NCBI GenBank assembly: GCA_023053545.1
Contig: JAKZAN010000039.1
Span: forward strand, 573,001-637,000
From: Lepidurus packardi
Lineage: Eukaryota; Arthropoda; Branchiopoda; Notostraca; Triopsidae
DNA: 64,000 nt
Reading direction: 5' to 3'
The notes under the pieces were generated by a model, which worked only from the letters and a program-made list of their open reading frames with translations, was not told the origin of the DNA and made no database searches. Position numbers and translations under genes: made by a program. Below are positions 1 to 12,647 of this stretch, one piece after another (positions within the stretch are counted from its first letter, which is position 1; every line of letters begins with the position of its first letter).

Positions 1-1146
1 AAGGATCTGGGGGTGTTTGACGTTTTCCACTTGTACTATGCGGTTGAAAGCAAAGATGGCTCCCACTTCTATCAACCGTTTCTTCTCTTCTTCTGATTTA
101 CAAGTATACTTGATGGAACCGTATGCTTTTTTTACATCCGGGTTTAGCCATTTCGCTTGATCCGCTTGGAAGACGACTTCCAGGTTTGAGTTTTTTTCGG
201 AGATGTGTTTGCATATTTCTGGTAGACTCTCGTCCTTTGGTAGCTGGTGAATAATCATCGTCAGGTTTGGTTGCCTCTTTACTACCTTTACCGGACCCAA
301 ATTTGGCAATGTCGCCGATTCAAAAATGTTTTCAGAAGTTGTTTTTTCCTCTATACTCTTGTAGGTGAGTGCGAGTCTGTTCGTTCTGGTCTTTCCTACT
401 AGGACAGGTTTCGGTGCTTTTGGGTATGCTTTGGACAGGTCATCTTCGATTGTCTTCAGAAGATCTTTCCTGGGAATGACCGCGTTTCTCTTAGTCTCGT
501 CTTCTTGCTGAATGAATAACGTTAGACCATCGTCGTCTTGAGCGCTTGAATCGTGGCTGGCAGGGGTGACACTTGGGGTGCTTGTCACCTTGATTGATGG
601 TTTGGTTCTCTTCCTTTGGACAACTTGTGTCCAAGTGCTTGTTTGAGCCGGAGACGAGGAGACTTGGTTTGTGGCGTTAATTTGCGTAGTTGAGAAGGAA
701 GGTTTCATGTGTTCTTCCTGTAGATCCTTGCGGAGTCCAATAACTTCCGCTTTTAATGCCATGACTTCCTGGATTAGATTCTCGTTGCTCTCTTTAAGTG
801 ATCGAAGTGTCGACAGGATGACATCCATGGTAGATACTTGGGTTGGATCTTCGATTGAGAAACACCTTCTGCGATACGTCTGATCATTTGGGGGGGAGGG
901 TAGGGGACGTTTCTGACCCAGAATTGGGTTTGCAGTCGCTTTTTTGTCACGACATGGTTTGCAGTTCTTGGCTGCAGGTTTGTCTTTTAGAAACAGGTCA
1001 CCACAGGTTTGGCATTTCACTTGGGGTTGTGATGTGACTGTTGGGTTGGGCGAGTCTATTTCAATGTTTTCAAGCACACGGGAAGGGCCTGGTTGAGAAA
1101 ACCGGATCCCCCCTTTAACGGGCGAGTTTTCAGGTGTCCTTAACAT
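1..1146 (-). CDS. Partial ORF1 (Gag-like) protein of a probable non-LTR retrotransposon
   Basis: The frame is open for 382 codons from the ATG at 1146-1144 to the left edge, so the C-terminus is outside the window. An in-frame TGA lies about 11 codons upstream of that ATG; a later in-frame ATG at 828-826 is possible but would lose the cysteine cluster. Seen: a CxxC pair at residues 45-48 (CQTC) and another at 62-65 (CKPC), a likely zinc-binding cluster; a heptad-like segment at about 107-146 rich in L, E and K, a probable coiled coil; a Ser/Thr/Pro linker with TWTQVVQRKR at 171-180; then an alternating segment (LTMIIHQLPKD, about 305-315) that could begin an RRM-like or Gag-like domain. Zinc cluster, coiled coil and basic linker resemble ORF1 proteins of Jockey/I-type LINEs, which bind element RNA. 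The CCHC knuckles and reverse transcriptase needed for proof would lie off the left edge. A host gene cannot be excluded. Confidence 0.6.
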   Translation of the reverse strand, partial: MLRTPENSPVKGGIRFSQPGPSRVLENIEIDSPNPTVTSQPQVKCQTCGDLFLKDKPAAKNCKPCRDKKATANPILGQKRPLPSPPNDQTYRRRCFSIEDPTQVSTMDVILSTLRSLKESNENLIQEVMALKAEVIGLRKDLQEEHMKPSFSTTQINATNQVSSSPAQTSTWTQVVQRKRTKPSIKVTSTPSVTPASHDSSAQDDDGLTLFIQQEDETKRNAVIPRKDLLKTIEDDLSKAYPKAPKPVLVGKTRTNRLALTYKSIEEKTTSENIFESATLPNLGPVKVVKRQPNLTMIIHQLPKDESLPEICKHISEKNSNLEVVFQADQAKWLNPDVKKAYGSIKYTCKSEEEKKRLIEVGAIFAFNRIVQVENVKHPQIL

Positions 1147-1366
1147 ATTGTCACTGGGCAAAGCCCAAAACAATCACTTAAGAGGTCCTCGTTCATGCAC
1201 AAATATGCAAATAAACGTTATGAAAAATTCCACAAAGGTGCAACAAGCACTTAACTAAACCTGGTAACGAGAACTACCTAAACAAAACTTTGGGTACACC
1301 AATAGAATTACAAAAACAGGAGCGCACTTCAAAAAACGACCGAGCTTCCCGCCAGTCCGCACAGTG
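1147..1366 (-). other. Probable 5' leader of the LINE-like element
   Basis: This non-satellite stretch lies between the ORF start and the first satellite monomer. It has no long ORF and no recognised motif. In the paralogous satellite copy, satellite continues to the left of the matching point (about 19054), whereas here it stops. The junction is therefore best read as the 5' end of an element inserted into the array. The insertion cannot be confirmed, because the other end and any target duplication are outside the window. Confidence 0.45.
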
Positions 1367-4300
1367 TCCTACGGACTGCATTAATACATTACGGACTGAA
1401 TTAGTTCCTTACGGACTGAATTAATTCCTTATTAACATAATAAATTCCTTACGGAATGAATTAATTCCTTACGGACTGAATTAATTCCTTACGGATTGAA
1501 TTAATTCCTTACGGACTGAATTAATTCTTAACGGTATGAATTAATTCCTTACGGACCGAATTAATACCTTTGGGAATGAACTAATTCCTTACGTGCTGAA
1601 TTAATTTCTTACGGAATGAATTAATTCCTTACGGACTGAATTAATTCCTAACGGACTGAATTAATTCCTTACGGACTGAATTAATTCCTTCCGGATTGAA
1701 TTAATTCTTTACGGACTGAAATAATTCCTTACGGACTGAATTAATTCTTTACGGAGTGAATTAATTCCTTACAGACTGAATTAATTCCTTACGGACTGAA
1801 TTAATTACTTAAGGACTGAACTAATTCCTTACGGATTGAATTAATTCCTTACGGACTTAATTAATTCCTTACGGACTGAATTAATCCCTTACGGACTGAG
1901 TTAATTCCATACGGACTGAATTAATTCCTTACGGATTGAATTAATTCCTTACGTACTGAATTAATTAATTAATGGACTGAATTAATTCCTTACGGACTGA
2001 ATCAATTCCTTACGGACTTAATTAATTCCTTACGGACTGAATTAATTCCTTACGGACTGAGTTAATTCCTTACGGACTGAATTAATTCCTTACGGATTGA
2101 ATTAATTCCTTACGGACTGAATTAATTCCTTACGGACTGAATTTATTCCTTACGGACTGAATTAATTCCTTACGGATTGAATTAATTCCTTACAGAATGA
2201 ATTAATTCTTAACGGAATGAATTAATTCTTTACGGACCAAATTAATTCCTTAGAGATTGAATTAATTCCTTACGGGCTGAATTTATTTCTTACGGACTGC
2301 ATTAATACATTACGGACTGAAATAGTTCTTTACGGACTGAATTAATTCCTTACTAACATAATAAATTACTTACGGACTGAATTAATTCCTTACGGACTGA
2401 ATTAATTCCTTACGGATTGAATTAATTCCTTACGGATTGAATTAATTCCTCACGGACTGAATTAATTCCTTACGGATTGAATTGATTCCTTACGGAAAAA
2501 ATTAATTCCTTAGGGAAATAATTAATTCCTTACGGGCTGAATTATTTTCTCACGGACTGAATTAATACATTACGGACTGAATTAGTTCCTTACGGACTGA
2601 ATTAGTTCCTTACGGACTGAATTAATTCTTTACGGATATAATTAATTCCTTACGGACTGAATTAATTCCTTAATGAATGAATTAATTCCTTACGGGCTGA
2701 ATTACTTTCTTACGGACTGAATTAATTCCTTACGGACTGAATTAATTCCTAACGGACTGAATTAATTCCTTACGGACCAAATTAATTCCTTAGGGAATTA
2801 ATTAATTCCTTACAATTGAATTAAATCCTTACGGACTGAATTAATTATTTACGTACTGAATTAATTAATTAATGGACTGAATTGATTCATTACGTATTGA
2901 ATTAATTCCTTACGGACTGAATTAATTACCTAAGGACTGAATTAATTCCTTACGGATTGAATTAATTCCTTACGGATTGAATTAATTCATCACGGACTGA
3001 ATTAATTCTTTACGGACTGAATTAATTCCTTACGGATTGAATTGATTCCTGACGGACCAAATTAATTCCTTAGGGAAATAATTAATTCCTTACGGGCTGA
3101 ATTAATTTCTCACGGACTGAATTAATTCCTTACGGACTGAATTAATTCCTTACGGATTGAATTAATTCCTTACGGACTGAAATAATTCCTTACGGACTGA
3201 ATTAATTCCTTACGGAGTGAATTAATTCCTTACAGACTGAATTAATTCCTTACGGATTGAATTAATTCCTTACGGACTGAATTAATTCTTAACGGTATGA
3301 TTTAATTCCTTACGGACCGAATTAATTCCTTTGGGAATGAATTAATTCCTTACGTGCTGAATTAATTTCTTACGGACTGAATTAATTCCTTACGGACTGA
3401 ATTAATTCCTTACTTACTGAATTAATTCCTTACGGACTGAATTAATCCCTTACGGACTGAGTTAATTCCATACGGACTGAATTAATTCCTTACGGATTGA
3501 AATAATTCCTTACGTACTGAATTAATTAATTAATGGACTGAATTAATTCCTTACGGACTGAATCAATTCCTTACGGACTTAATTAATTCCTTACGGACTG
3601 AATTAATTCCTTACGGACCGAGTTAATTCCTTACGGACTGAATTAATTCCTTACGGATTGAATTAATTCCTTACGGACTGAATTAATTCCTTACGGACTG
3701 AATTTATTCCTTACGGAGTGAATTAATTCCTTACAGACTGAATTAGTTCCTTACGGACTGAATTAATTCCTTACTAACATAATAAATTCCTTACGGAATG
3801 AATTAATTCCTTACGGACTGAATTAATTCCTTACGGATTGAATTAATTCCTTACGGACTGAATTAATTCTTAACGGTATGAATTAATTCCTTACGGACCG
3901 AATTAATACCTTTGGGAATGAACTAATTCCTTACGTGCTGAATTAATTTCTTACGGACTGAATTAATTCCTTACGGACTGAATTAATTCCTTACTTACGG
4001 AATTAATTCCTTACTTACTGAATTAATTCCTTACGGACTGAATTAATTAATTAATGGACTGAATTAATTCATTACGGATTGAATTAATTCCTTACGGACT
4101 GAATTAATTCCTTACGGACTGAATTAATTCCTTACGGATTGAATTAATTCCTTACGGATTGAATTAATTCCTTACGGACTGAATTAATTCCTTACGGATT
4201 GAATTGATTCCTTACGGACCAAATTAATTCCTTAGGGAAATAATTAATTCCTTACGGGCTGAATTAATTTCTCACGGAATGAATTAATACATTACGGACT

Positions 4301-7300
4301 GAATTAGTTCCTTACGGACTGAATTAGTTCCTTACGGATTGAATTGATTCCTTACGGACCAAATTAATTCTTTACGGATATAATTAATTCCTTACGGACT
4401 GAATTAATTCCTTAATGAATGAATTAATTCCTTACGGGCTGAATTACTTTCTTACGGACTGAATTAATTCCTTACGGACTGAATTAAATCCTAACGGACT
4501 GAATTAATTCCTTACGGATTGAATTAATTCCTTACGGACTGAAATAATTCCTTACGGACTGAATTAATTCCTTACGGAGTGAATTAATTCCTTACAGACT
4601 GAATTAATTCCTTACGGAATGAATTAATTCCTTACGGAATGAATTAGTTCCTTACGGACCAAATTAATTCCTTAGGGAATTAATTAATTCCTTACAATTG
4701 AATTAAATCCTTACGGACTGAATTAATTATTTACGTACTGAATTAATTAATTAATGGACTGAATTGATTCATTACGGATTGAATTAATTCCTTACGGACT
4801 GAATTAATTACCTAAGGACTGAATTAATTCCTTACGGATTGAATTAATTCCTTACGGATTGAATTAATTCATCACGGACTGAATTAATTCTTTACGGACT
4901 GAATTAATTCCTTACGGATTGAATTGATTCCTTACGGACCAAATTAATTCCTTAGGGAAATAATTAATTCCTTATGGGCTGAATTAATTTCTCAAGGACT
5001 GAGTTAATACATTACGGACTGAATTAGTTCCTTACGGACTGAATTAGTTCCTTACGGACTGAATTAATTCTTTACGGATAGAATTAATTCCTTACGGACT
5101 GAATTAATTCCTTAATGAATGAATTAACTTCCTTACGGGCTGAATTACTTTCTTACGGACTGAATTAATTCCTTACGGACTGAATTAATTTCTAACGGAC
5201 TGAATTAATTCCTTACGGACTGAATTAATTCCTTACGGATTGAATTAATTCCTTACGGATTGAATTAATTCCTTACGGACAGAATTAATTCTTAACGGTA
5301 TGAATTAATTCCTTACGGACCGAATTAATTCCTTTGGGAATGAATTAATTCCTTACGTGCTGAATTAATTTCTTACGGACTGAATTAATTCCTTACGGAC
5401 TGAATTAATTCCTTACTTACTGAATTAATTCCTTACGGACTGAATTAATTAATTAATGGACTGAATTAATTCATTACGGATTGAATTAATTCCTTACGGA
5501 CTGAATTAATTCCTTAGGGACTGAATTAATTCCTTACGGATTGAATTAATTCCTTACGGATTGAATTAATTCCTTACGGACTGACTTAATCCTTACGGAT
5601 TGAATTGATTCCTTACGGACCAAATTAATTCATTAGGGAAATAATTAATTCCTTACGGGCTGAATTAATTTCTCACGGACTGAATTAATTCCTTACGGAC
5701 TGAATTAATTAATTAATGGACTGAATTAATTCCTTACGGACTGAATCAATTCCTTACGGACTGAATTAATTCCTTACGGACTGAATTAATTCCTTACGGA
5801 CTGAGTTAATTCCTTACGGAATGAATTAATTCCTTACGGACCAAATTAATTCCTTAGGGAATTAATTAATTCCTTACGGATTGAATTAAATCCTTGCGGA
5901 CTGAATTAATCCCTTACGGACTGAGTTAATTCCTTACGGATTGAATTAATTCCTTACGGACTGAATTAATTCCTTACGGACTGAATTAATTCCTTACGGA
6001 CTGAATTAATTCCTTACGGAGTGAATTAATTCCTTACATACTGAATTAATTCCTTACGGAATGAATTAATTCCTTACGGACCAAATTAATTCCTTAGGGA
6101 ATTAATTAATTCCTTACGGATTGATTTAAATCCTTACGGACTGAATTAATTATTTACGTACTGAATTAATTAATTAATGGACTGAATTGATTCATTACGG
6201 ATTGAATTAATTCCTTACGGACTGAATTAATTCCTTACGGATTGAATTAATTCCTTACGGACGGAATTAATTCTTAACGGTATGAATTAATTCCTTACGG
6301 ACCGAATTAATTCCTTTGGGAATGAATTAATTCCTTACGTGCTGAATTAATTTCTTACGGACTGAATTAATTCCTTACGGACTGAATTAATTCCTTACTT
6401 ACTGAATTAATTCCTTACGGACTGAATTAATCCCTTACGGACTGAGTTAATTCCATACGGACTGAATTAATTCCTTACGGATTGAAATAATTCCTTACGT
6501 ACTGAATTAATTAATTAATGGACTGAATTAATTCCTTACGGACTGAATCAATTCCTTACGGACTTAATTAATTCCTTACGGACTGAATTAATTCCTTACG
6601 GACCGAGTTAATTCCTTACGGACTGAATTAATTCCTTACGGATTGAATTAATTCCTTACGGAGTGAATTAATTCCTTACTTACTGAATTTATTCCTTACG
6701 GAGTGAATTAATTCCTTACAGACTGAATTAGTTCCTTACGGACTGAATTAATTCCTTACTAACATAATAAATTCCTTACGGAATGAATTAATTCCTTACG
6801 GACTGAAATAATTCCTTACGGACTGAATTAATTCCTTACGGACTGAATTAATTCTTAACGGTATGAATTAATTCCTTACGGACCGAATTAATACCTTTGG
6901 GAATGAACTAATTCCTTACGTGCTGAATTAATTTCTTTCGGACTGAATTAATTCCTTACGGACTGAATTAATTCCTTACTTACTGAATTAATTCCTTACT
7001 TACTGAATTAATTCCTTACGGACTGAATTAATTCCTTACGGACTGAATTAATTCCTTACTTACTGAATTAATTCCTTACTTACTGAATTAATTCCTTACG
7101 GACTGAATTAATTCCTTACGGATTGAATTAATTCCTTACGGATTGAATTAATTCCTTACGGATTGAATTAATTCCTTACGGATTGAATTGATTCCTTACG
7201 GACCAAATTAATTCCTTAGGGAAATAATTAATTCCTTACGGGCTGAATTAATTTCTCACGGAATGAATTAATACATTACGGACTGAATTAGTTCCTTACG

Positions 7301-9885
7301 GACTGAATTAGTTCCTTACGGACTGAATTAATTCTTTACGGATATAACTAATTCCTTACGGACTGAATTAATTCCTTAATGAATGAATTAATTCCTTACG
7401 GGCTGAATTACTTTCTAACGGACTGAATTAATTCCTTACGGATTGAATTAATTCCTTACGGACTGAAATAATTCCTTACGGACTGAATTAATTCCTTACG
7501 GAGTGAATTAATTCCTTACAGACTGAATTAATTCCTTACAGACTGAATTAATTCCTTACGGAATGAATTAATTCCTTACGGAATGAATTAGTTCCTTACG
7601 GACCAAATTAATTCCTTAGGGAATTAATTAATTCCTTACAATTGAATTAAATCCTTACGGACTGAATTAATTATTTACGTACTGAATTAATTAATTAATG
7701 GACTGAATTGATTCATTACGGATTGAATTAATTCCTTACGGACTGAATTAATTACCTAAGGACTGAATTAATTCCTTACGGATTGAATTAATTCCTTACG
7801 GACCAAATTAATTCCTTAGGGAAATAATTAATTCCTTATGGGCTGAATTAATTTCTCAAGGACTGAGTTAATACATTACGGACTGAATTAGTTCCTTACG
7901 GACTGAATTAGTTCCTTACGGACTGAATTAATTCTTTACGGATAGAATTAATTCCTTACGGACTGAATTAATTCCTTAATGAATGAATTAACTTCCTTAC
8001 GGGCTGAATTACTTTCTTACGGACTGAATTAATTCCTTACGGACTGAATTAATTTCTAACGGACTGAATTAATTCCTTACGGACTGAATTAATTCCTTAC
8101 GGATTGAATTAATTCCTTACGGATTGAATTAATTCCTTACGGACAGAATTAATTCTTAACGGTATGAATTAATTCCTTACGGACCGAATTAATTCCTCTG
8201 GGAATGAATTAATTCCTTACGTGCTGAATTAATTTCTTACGGACTGAATTAATTCCTTACGGACTGAATTAATTCCTTACTTACTGAATTAATTCCTTAC
8301 GGACTGAATTAATTAATTAATGGACTGAATTAATTCATTACGGATTGAATTAATTCCTTACGGACTGAATTAATTCCTTACGGACTGAATTAATTCCTTA
8401 CGGATTGAATTAATTCCTTACGGATTGAATTAATTCCTTACGGACTGACTTAATTCCTTACGGACTGAATCAATTCCTTACGGACTGAATTAATTCCTTA
8501 CGGACTGAATTAATTCCTTACGGACTGAGTTAATTCCTTACGGAATGAATTAATTCCTTACGGACCAAATTAATTCCTTAGGGAATTAATTAATACCTTA
8601 CGGATTGAATTAAATCCTTGCGGACTGAATTAATCCCTTACGGATTGAGTTAATTCCTTACGGACTGAATTAATTCCTTACGGACTGAATTAATTCCTTT
8701 CGGAGTGAATTAATTCCTTACATACTGAATTAATTCCTTACGGAATGAATTAATTCCTTACGGAATGAATTAATTCCTTACGGACCAAATTAATTCCTTA
8801 GGGAATTAATTAATTCCTTACGGGCTGAATTAATTTCTTACGGACTTAATTAATTCCTTACGGATTGATTTAAATCCTTACGGACTGAATTAATTATTTA
8901 CGTACTGAATTAATTAATTAATGGACTGAATTGATTCATTACGGATTGAATTAATTCCTTACGGACTGAATTAATTCCTTACGGATTGAATTAATTCCTT
9001 ACGGATTGAATTAAATCATCACGGACTGAATTAATTCTTTACGGACTGAATTAATTCCTTACGTACTGAATTAATTAATTAATGGACTGAATTAATTCCT
9101 TACGGACTTAATCAATTCCTTACGTACTTAATTAATTCCTAACGGAGTGAATTAATTCCTTACGGACTAAATTAATTCCTTAGGGAAATAATTAATTCCT
9201 TACGGGCTGAATTAATTTCTCACGGACTGAATTAATTCCTTAGGGACTGAATTAATTCCTTACGGATTGAATTAATTCCTTACGGACTGAAATAATTCCT
9301 TACGGACTGAATTAATTCCTTACGGAGTGAATTAATTCCTTACAGACTGAATTAATTCCTTACGGATTGAATTAATTCCTTACGGACTGAATTAATTCTT
9401 AACGGTATGAATTAATTCCTTACGGACCGAATTAATTCCTTTGGGAATGAATTAATTCCTTACGTGCTGAATTAATTTCTTACGGACTGAATTAATTCCT
9501 TACGGACTGAATTAATTCCTTACTTACAGAATTAATTCCTTACGGACTGAATTAATCCCTTACGGACTGAGTTAATTCCATACGGACTGAATTAATTCCT
9601 TACGGATTGAAATAATTCCTTACGTACTGAATTAATTAATTAATGGACTGAATTAATTCCTTACGGACTGAATCAATTCCTTACGGACTTAATTAATTCC
9701 TTACGGACTGAATTAATTCCTTACGGACCGAGTTAATTCCTTACGGACTGAATTAATTCCTTACGGATTGAATTAATTCCTTACGGACTGAATTAATTCC
9801 TTACGGACTGAATTTATTCCTTACGGAGTGAATTAATTCCTTACAGACTGAATTAGTTCCTTACGGACTGAATTAATTCCTTACT

Positions 9886-12647
9886 AACATAATAAATTCC
9901 TTACGGAATGAATTAATTCCTTACGGACTGAATTAATTCCTTACGGATTGAATTAATTCCTTACGGACTGAATTAATTCTTAACGGTATGAATTAATTCC
10001 TTACGGACCGAATTAATACCTTTGGGAATGAACTAATTCCTTACGTGCTGAATTAATTTCTTACGGACTGAATTAATTCCTTACGGACTGAATTAATTCC
10101 TTACTTACTGAATTAATTCCTTACTTACTGAATTAATTCCTTACGGACTGAATTAATTAATTAATGGACTGAATTAATTCATTACGGATTGAATTAATTC
10201 CTTACGGACTGAATTAATTCCTTACGGACTGAATTAATTCCTTACGGATTGAATTAATTCCTTACGGATTGAATTAATTCCTTACGGACTGAATTAATTC
10301 CTTACGGATTGAATTGATTCCTTACGGACCAAATTAATTCCTTAGGGAAATAATTAATTCCTTACGGGCTGAATTAATTTCTCACGGAATGAATTAATAC
10401 ATTACGGACTGAATTAGTTCCTTACGGACTGAATTAGTTCCTTACGGACTGAATTAATTCTTTACGGATATAATTAATTCCTTACGGACTGAATTAATTC
10501 CTTAATGAATGAATTAATTCCTTACGGGCTGAATTACTTTCTTACGGACTGAATTAATTCCTTACGGACTGAATTAATTCCTAACGGACTGAATTAATTC
10601 CTTACGGATTGAATTAATTCCTTACGGACTGAAATAATTCCTTACGGACTGAATTAATTCCTTACGGAGTGAATTAATTCCTTACAGACTGAATTAATTC
10701 CTTACGGAATGAATTAATTCCTTACGGAATGAATTAGTTCCTTACGGACCAAATTAATTCCTTAGGGAATTAATTAATTCCTTACAATTGAATTAAATCC
10801 TTACGGACTGAATTAATTATTTACGTACTGAATTAATTAATTAATGGACTGAATTGATTCATTACGGATTGAATTAATTCCTTACGGACTGAATTAATTA
10901 CCTAAGGACTGAATTAATTCCTTACGGATTGAATTAATTCCTTACGGATTGAATTAATTCATCACGGACTGAATTAATTCTTTACGGACTGAATTAATTC
11001 CTTACGGACTGAATTAATTCCTTACGGACCGAGTTAATTCCTTACGGACTGAATTAATTCCTTACGGATTGAATTAATTCCTTACGGACTGAATTAATTC
11101 CTTACGGACTGAATTTATTCCTTACGGAGTGAATTAATTCCTTACAGACTGAATTAGTTCCTTACGGACTGAATTAATTCCTTACGGACCGAGTTAATTC
11201 CTTACGGACTGAATTAATTCCTTACGGATTGAATTAATTCCTTACGGACTGAATTAATTCCTTACGGACTGAATTTATTCCTTACGGAGTGAATTAATTC
11301 CTTACAGACTGAATTAGTTCCTTACGGACTGAATTAATTCCTTACTAACATAATAAATTCCTTACGGAATGAATTAATTCCTTACGGACTGAATTAATTC
11401 CTTACGGATTGAATTAATTCCTTACGGACTGAATTAATTCTTAACGGTATGAATTAATTCCTTACGGACCGAATTAATACCTTTGGGAATGAACTAATTC
11501 CTTACGTGCTGAATTAATTTCTTACGGACTGAATTAATTCCTTACGGACTGAATTAATTCCTTACTTACTGAATTAATTCCTTACTTACTGAATTAATTC
11601 CTTACGGACTGAATTAATTAATTAATGGACTGAATTAATTCATTACGGATTGAATTAATTCCTTACGGACTGAATTAATTCCTTACGGACTGAATTAATT
11701 CCTTACGGATTGAATTAATTCCTTACGGATTGAATTAATTCCTTACGGACTGAATTAATTCCTTACGGATTGAATTGATTCCTTACGGACCAAATTAATT
11801 CCTTAGGGAAATAATTAATTCCTTACGGGCTGAATTAATTTCTCACGGAATGAATTAATACATTACGGACTGAATTAGTTCCTTACGGACTGAATTAGTT
11901 CCTTACGGACTGAATTAATTCTTTACGGATATAATTAATTCCTTACGGACTGAATTAATTCCTTAATGAATGAATTAATTCCTTACGGGCTGAATTACTT
12001 TCTTACGGACTGAATTAATTCCTTACGGACTGAATTAATTCCTAACGGACTGAATTAATTCCTTACGGATTGAATTAATTCCTTACGGACTGAAATAATT
12101 CCTTACGGACTGAATTAATTCCTTACGGAGTGAATTAATTCCTTACAGACTGAATTAATTCCTTACGGAATGAATTAATTCCTTACGGAATGAATTAGTT
12201 CCTTACGGACCAAATTAATTCCTTAGGGAATTAATTAATTCCTTACAATTGAATTAAATCCTTACGGACTGAATTAATTATTTACGTACTGAATTAATTA
12301 ATTAATGGACTGAATTGATTCATTACGGATTGAATTAATTCCTTACGGACTGAATTAATTACCTAAGGACTGAATTAATTCCTTACGGATTGAATTAATT
12401 CCTTACGGATTGAATTAATTCATCACGGACTGAATTAATTCTTTACGGACTGAATTAATTCCTTACGGACTGAATTAATTCCTTACGGACCGAGTTAATT
12501 CCTTACGGACTGAATTAATTCCTTACGGATTGAATTAATTCCTTACGGACTGAATTAATTCCTTACGGACTGAATTTATTCCTTACGGAGTGAATTAATT
12601 CCTTACAGACTGAATTAGTTCCTTACGGACTGAATTAATTCCTTACT
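9886..12647 (+). repeat. Higher-order repeat, about 1.30-kb unit
   Basis: The rare marker AACATAATAAA occurs at 9886, 11347 and 12648. The second interval is 1301 bp; the first is 1461 bp because it carries an extra 160-bp duplication. The same marker pair recurs at 36979 and 38280, again 1301 bp apart. The order of variant monomers between markers is the same, so units of about 65 monomers were amplified as blocks. Confidence 0.85.
11021..11340 (+). repeat. 160-bp local tandem duplication (8 monomers) inside the array
   Basis: The block starting CTTACGGACCGAGTTAATTC at 11021 is repeated at 11181 with the same series of variants (GGACCGAG, GGATTG, GAATTTATT, GGAGTG, ACAGACTG, GAATTAGTT). The sister unit downstream and the paralogous copy near 38.1-38.28 kb carry this block once. 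This is a recent slippage or unequal-exchange event of exactly eight monomers. Confidence 0.85.

Noticed and set aside
671-1037. Two short plus-strand ORFs (70 and 64 codons)
   Set aside because: They lie opposite the longer, better supported minus-strand ORF1 frame and show no motif.
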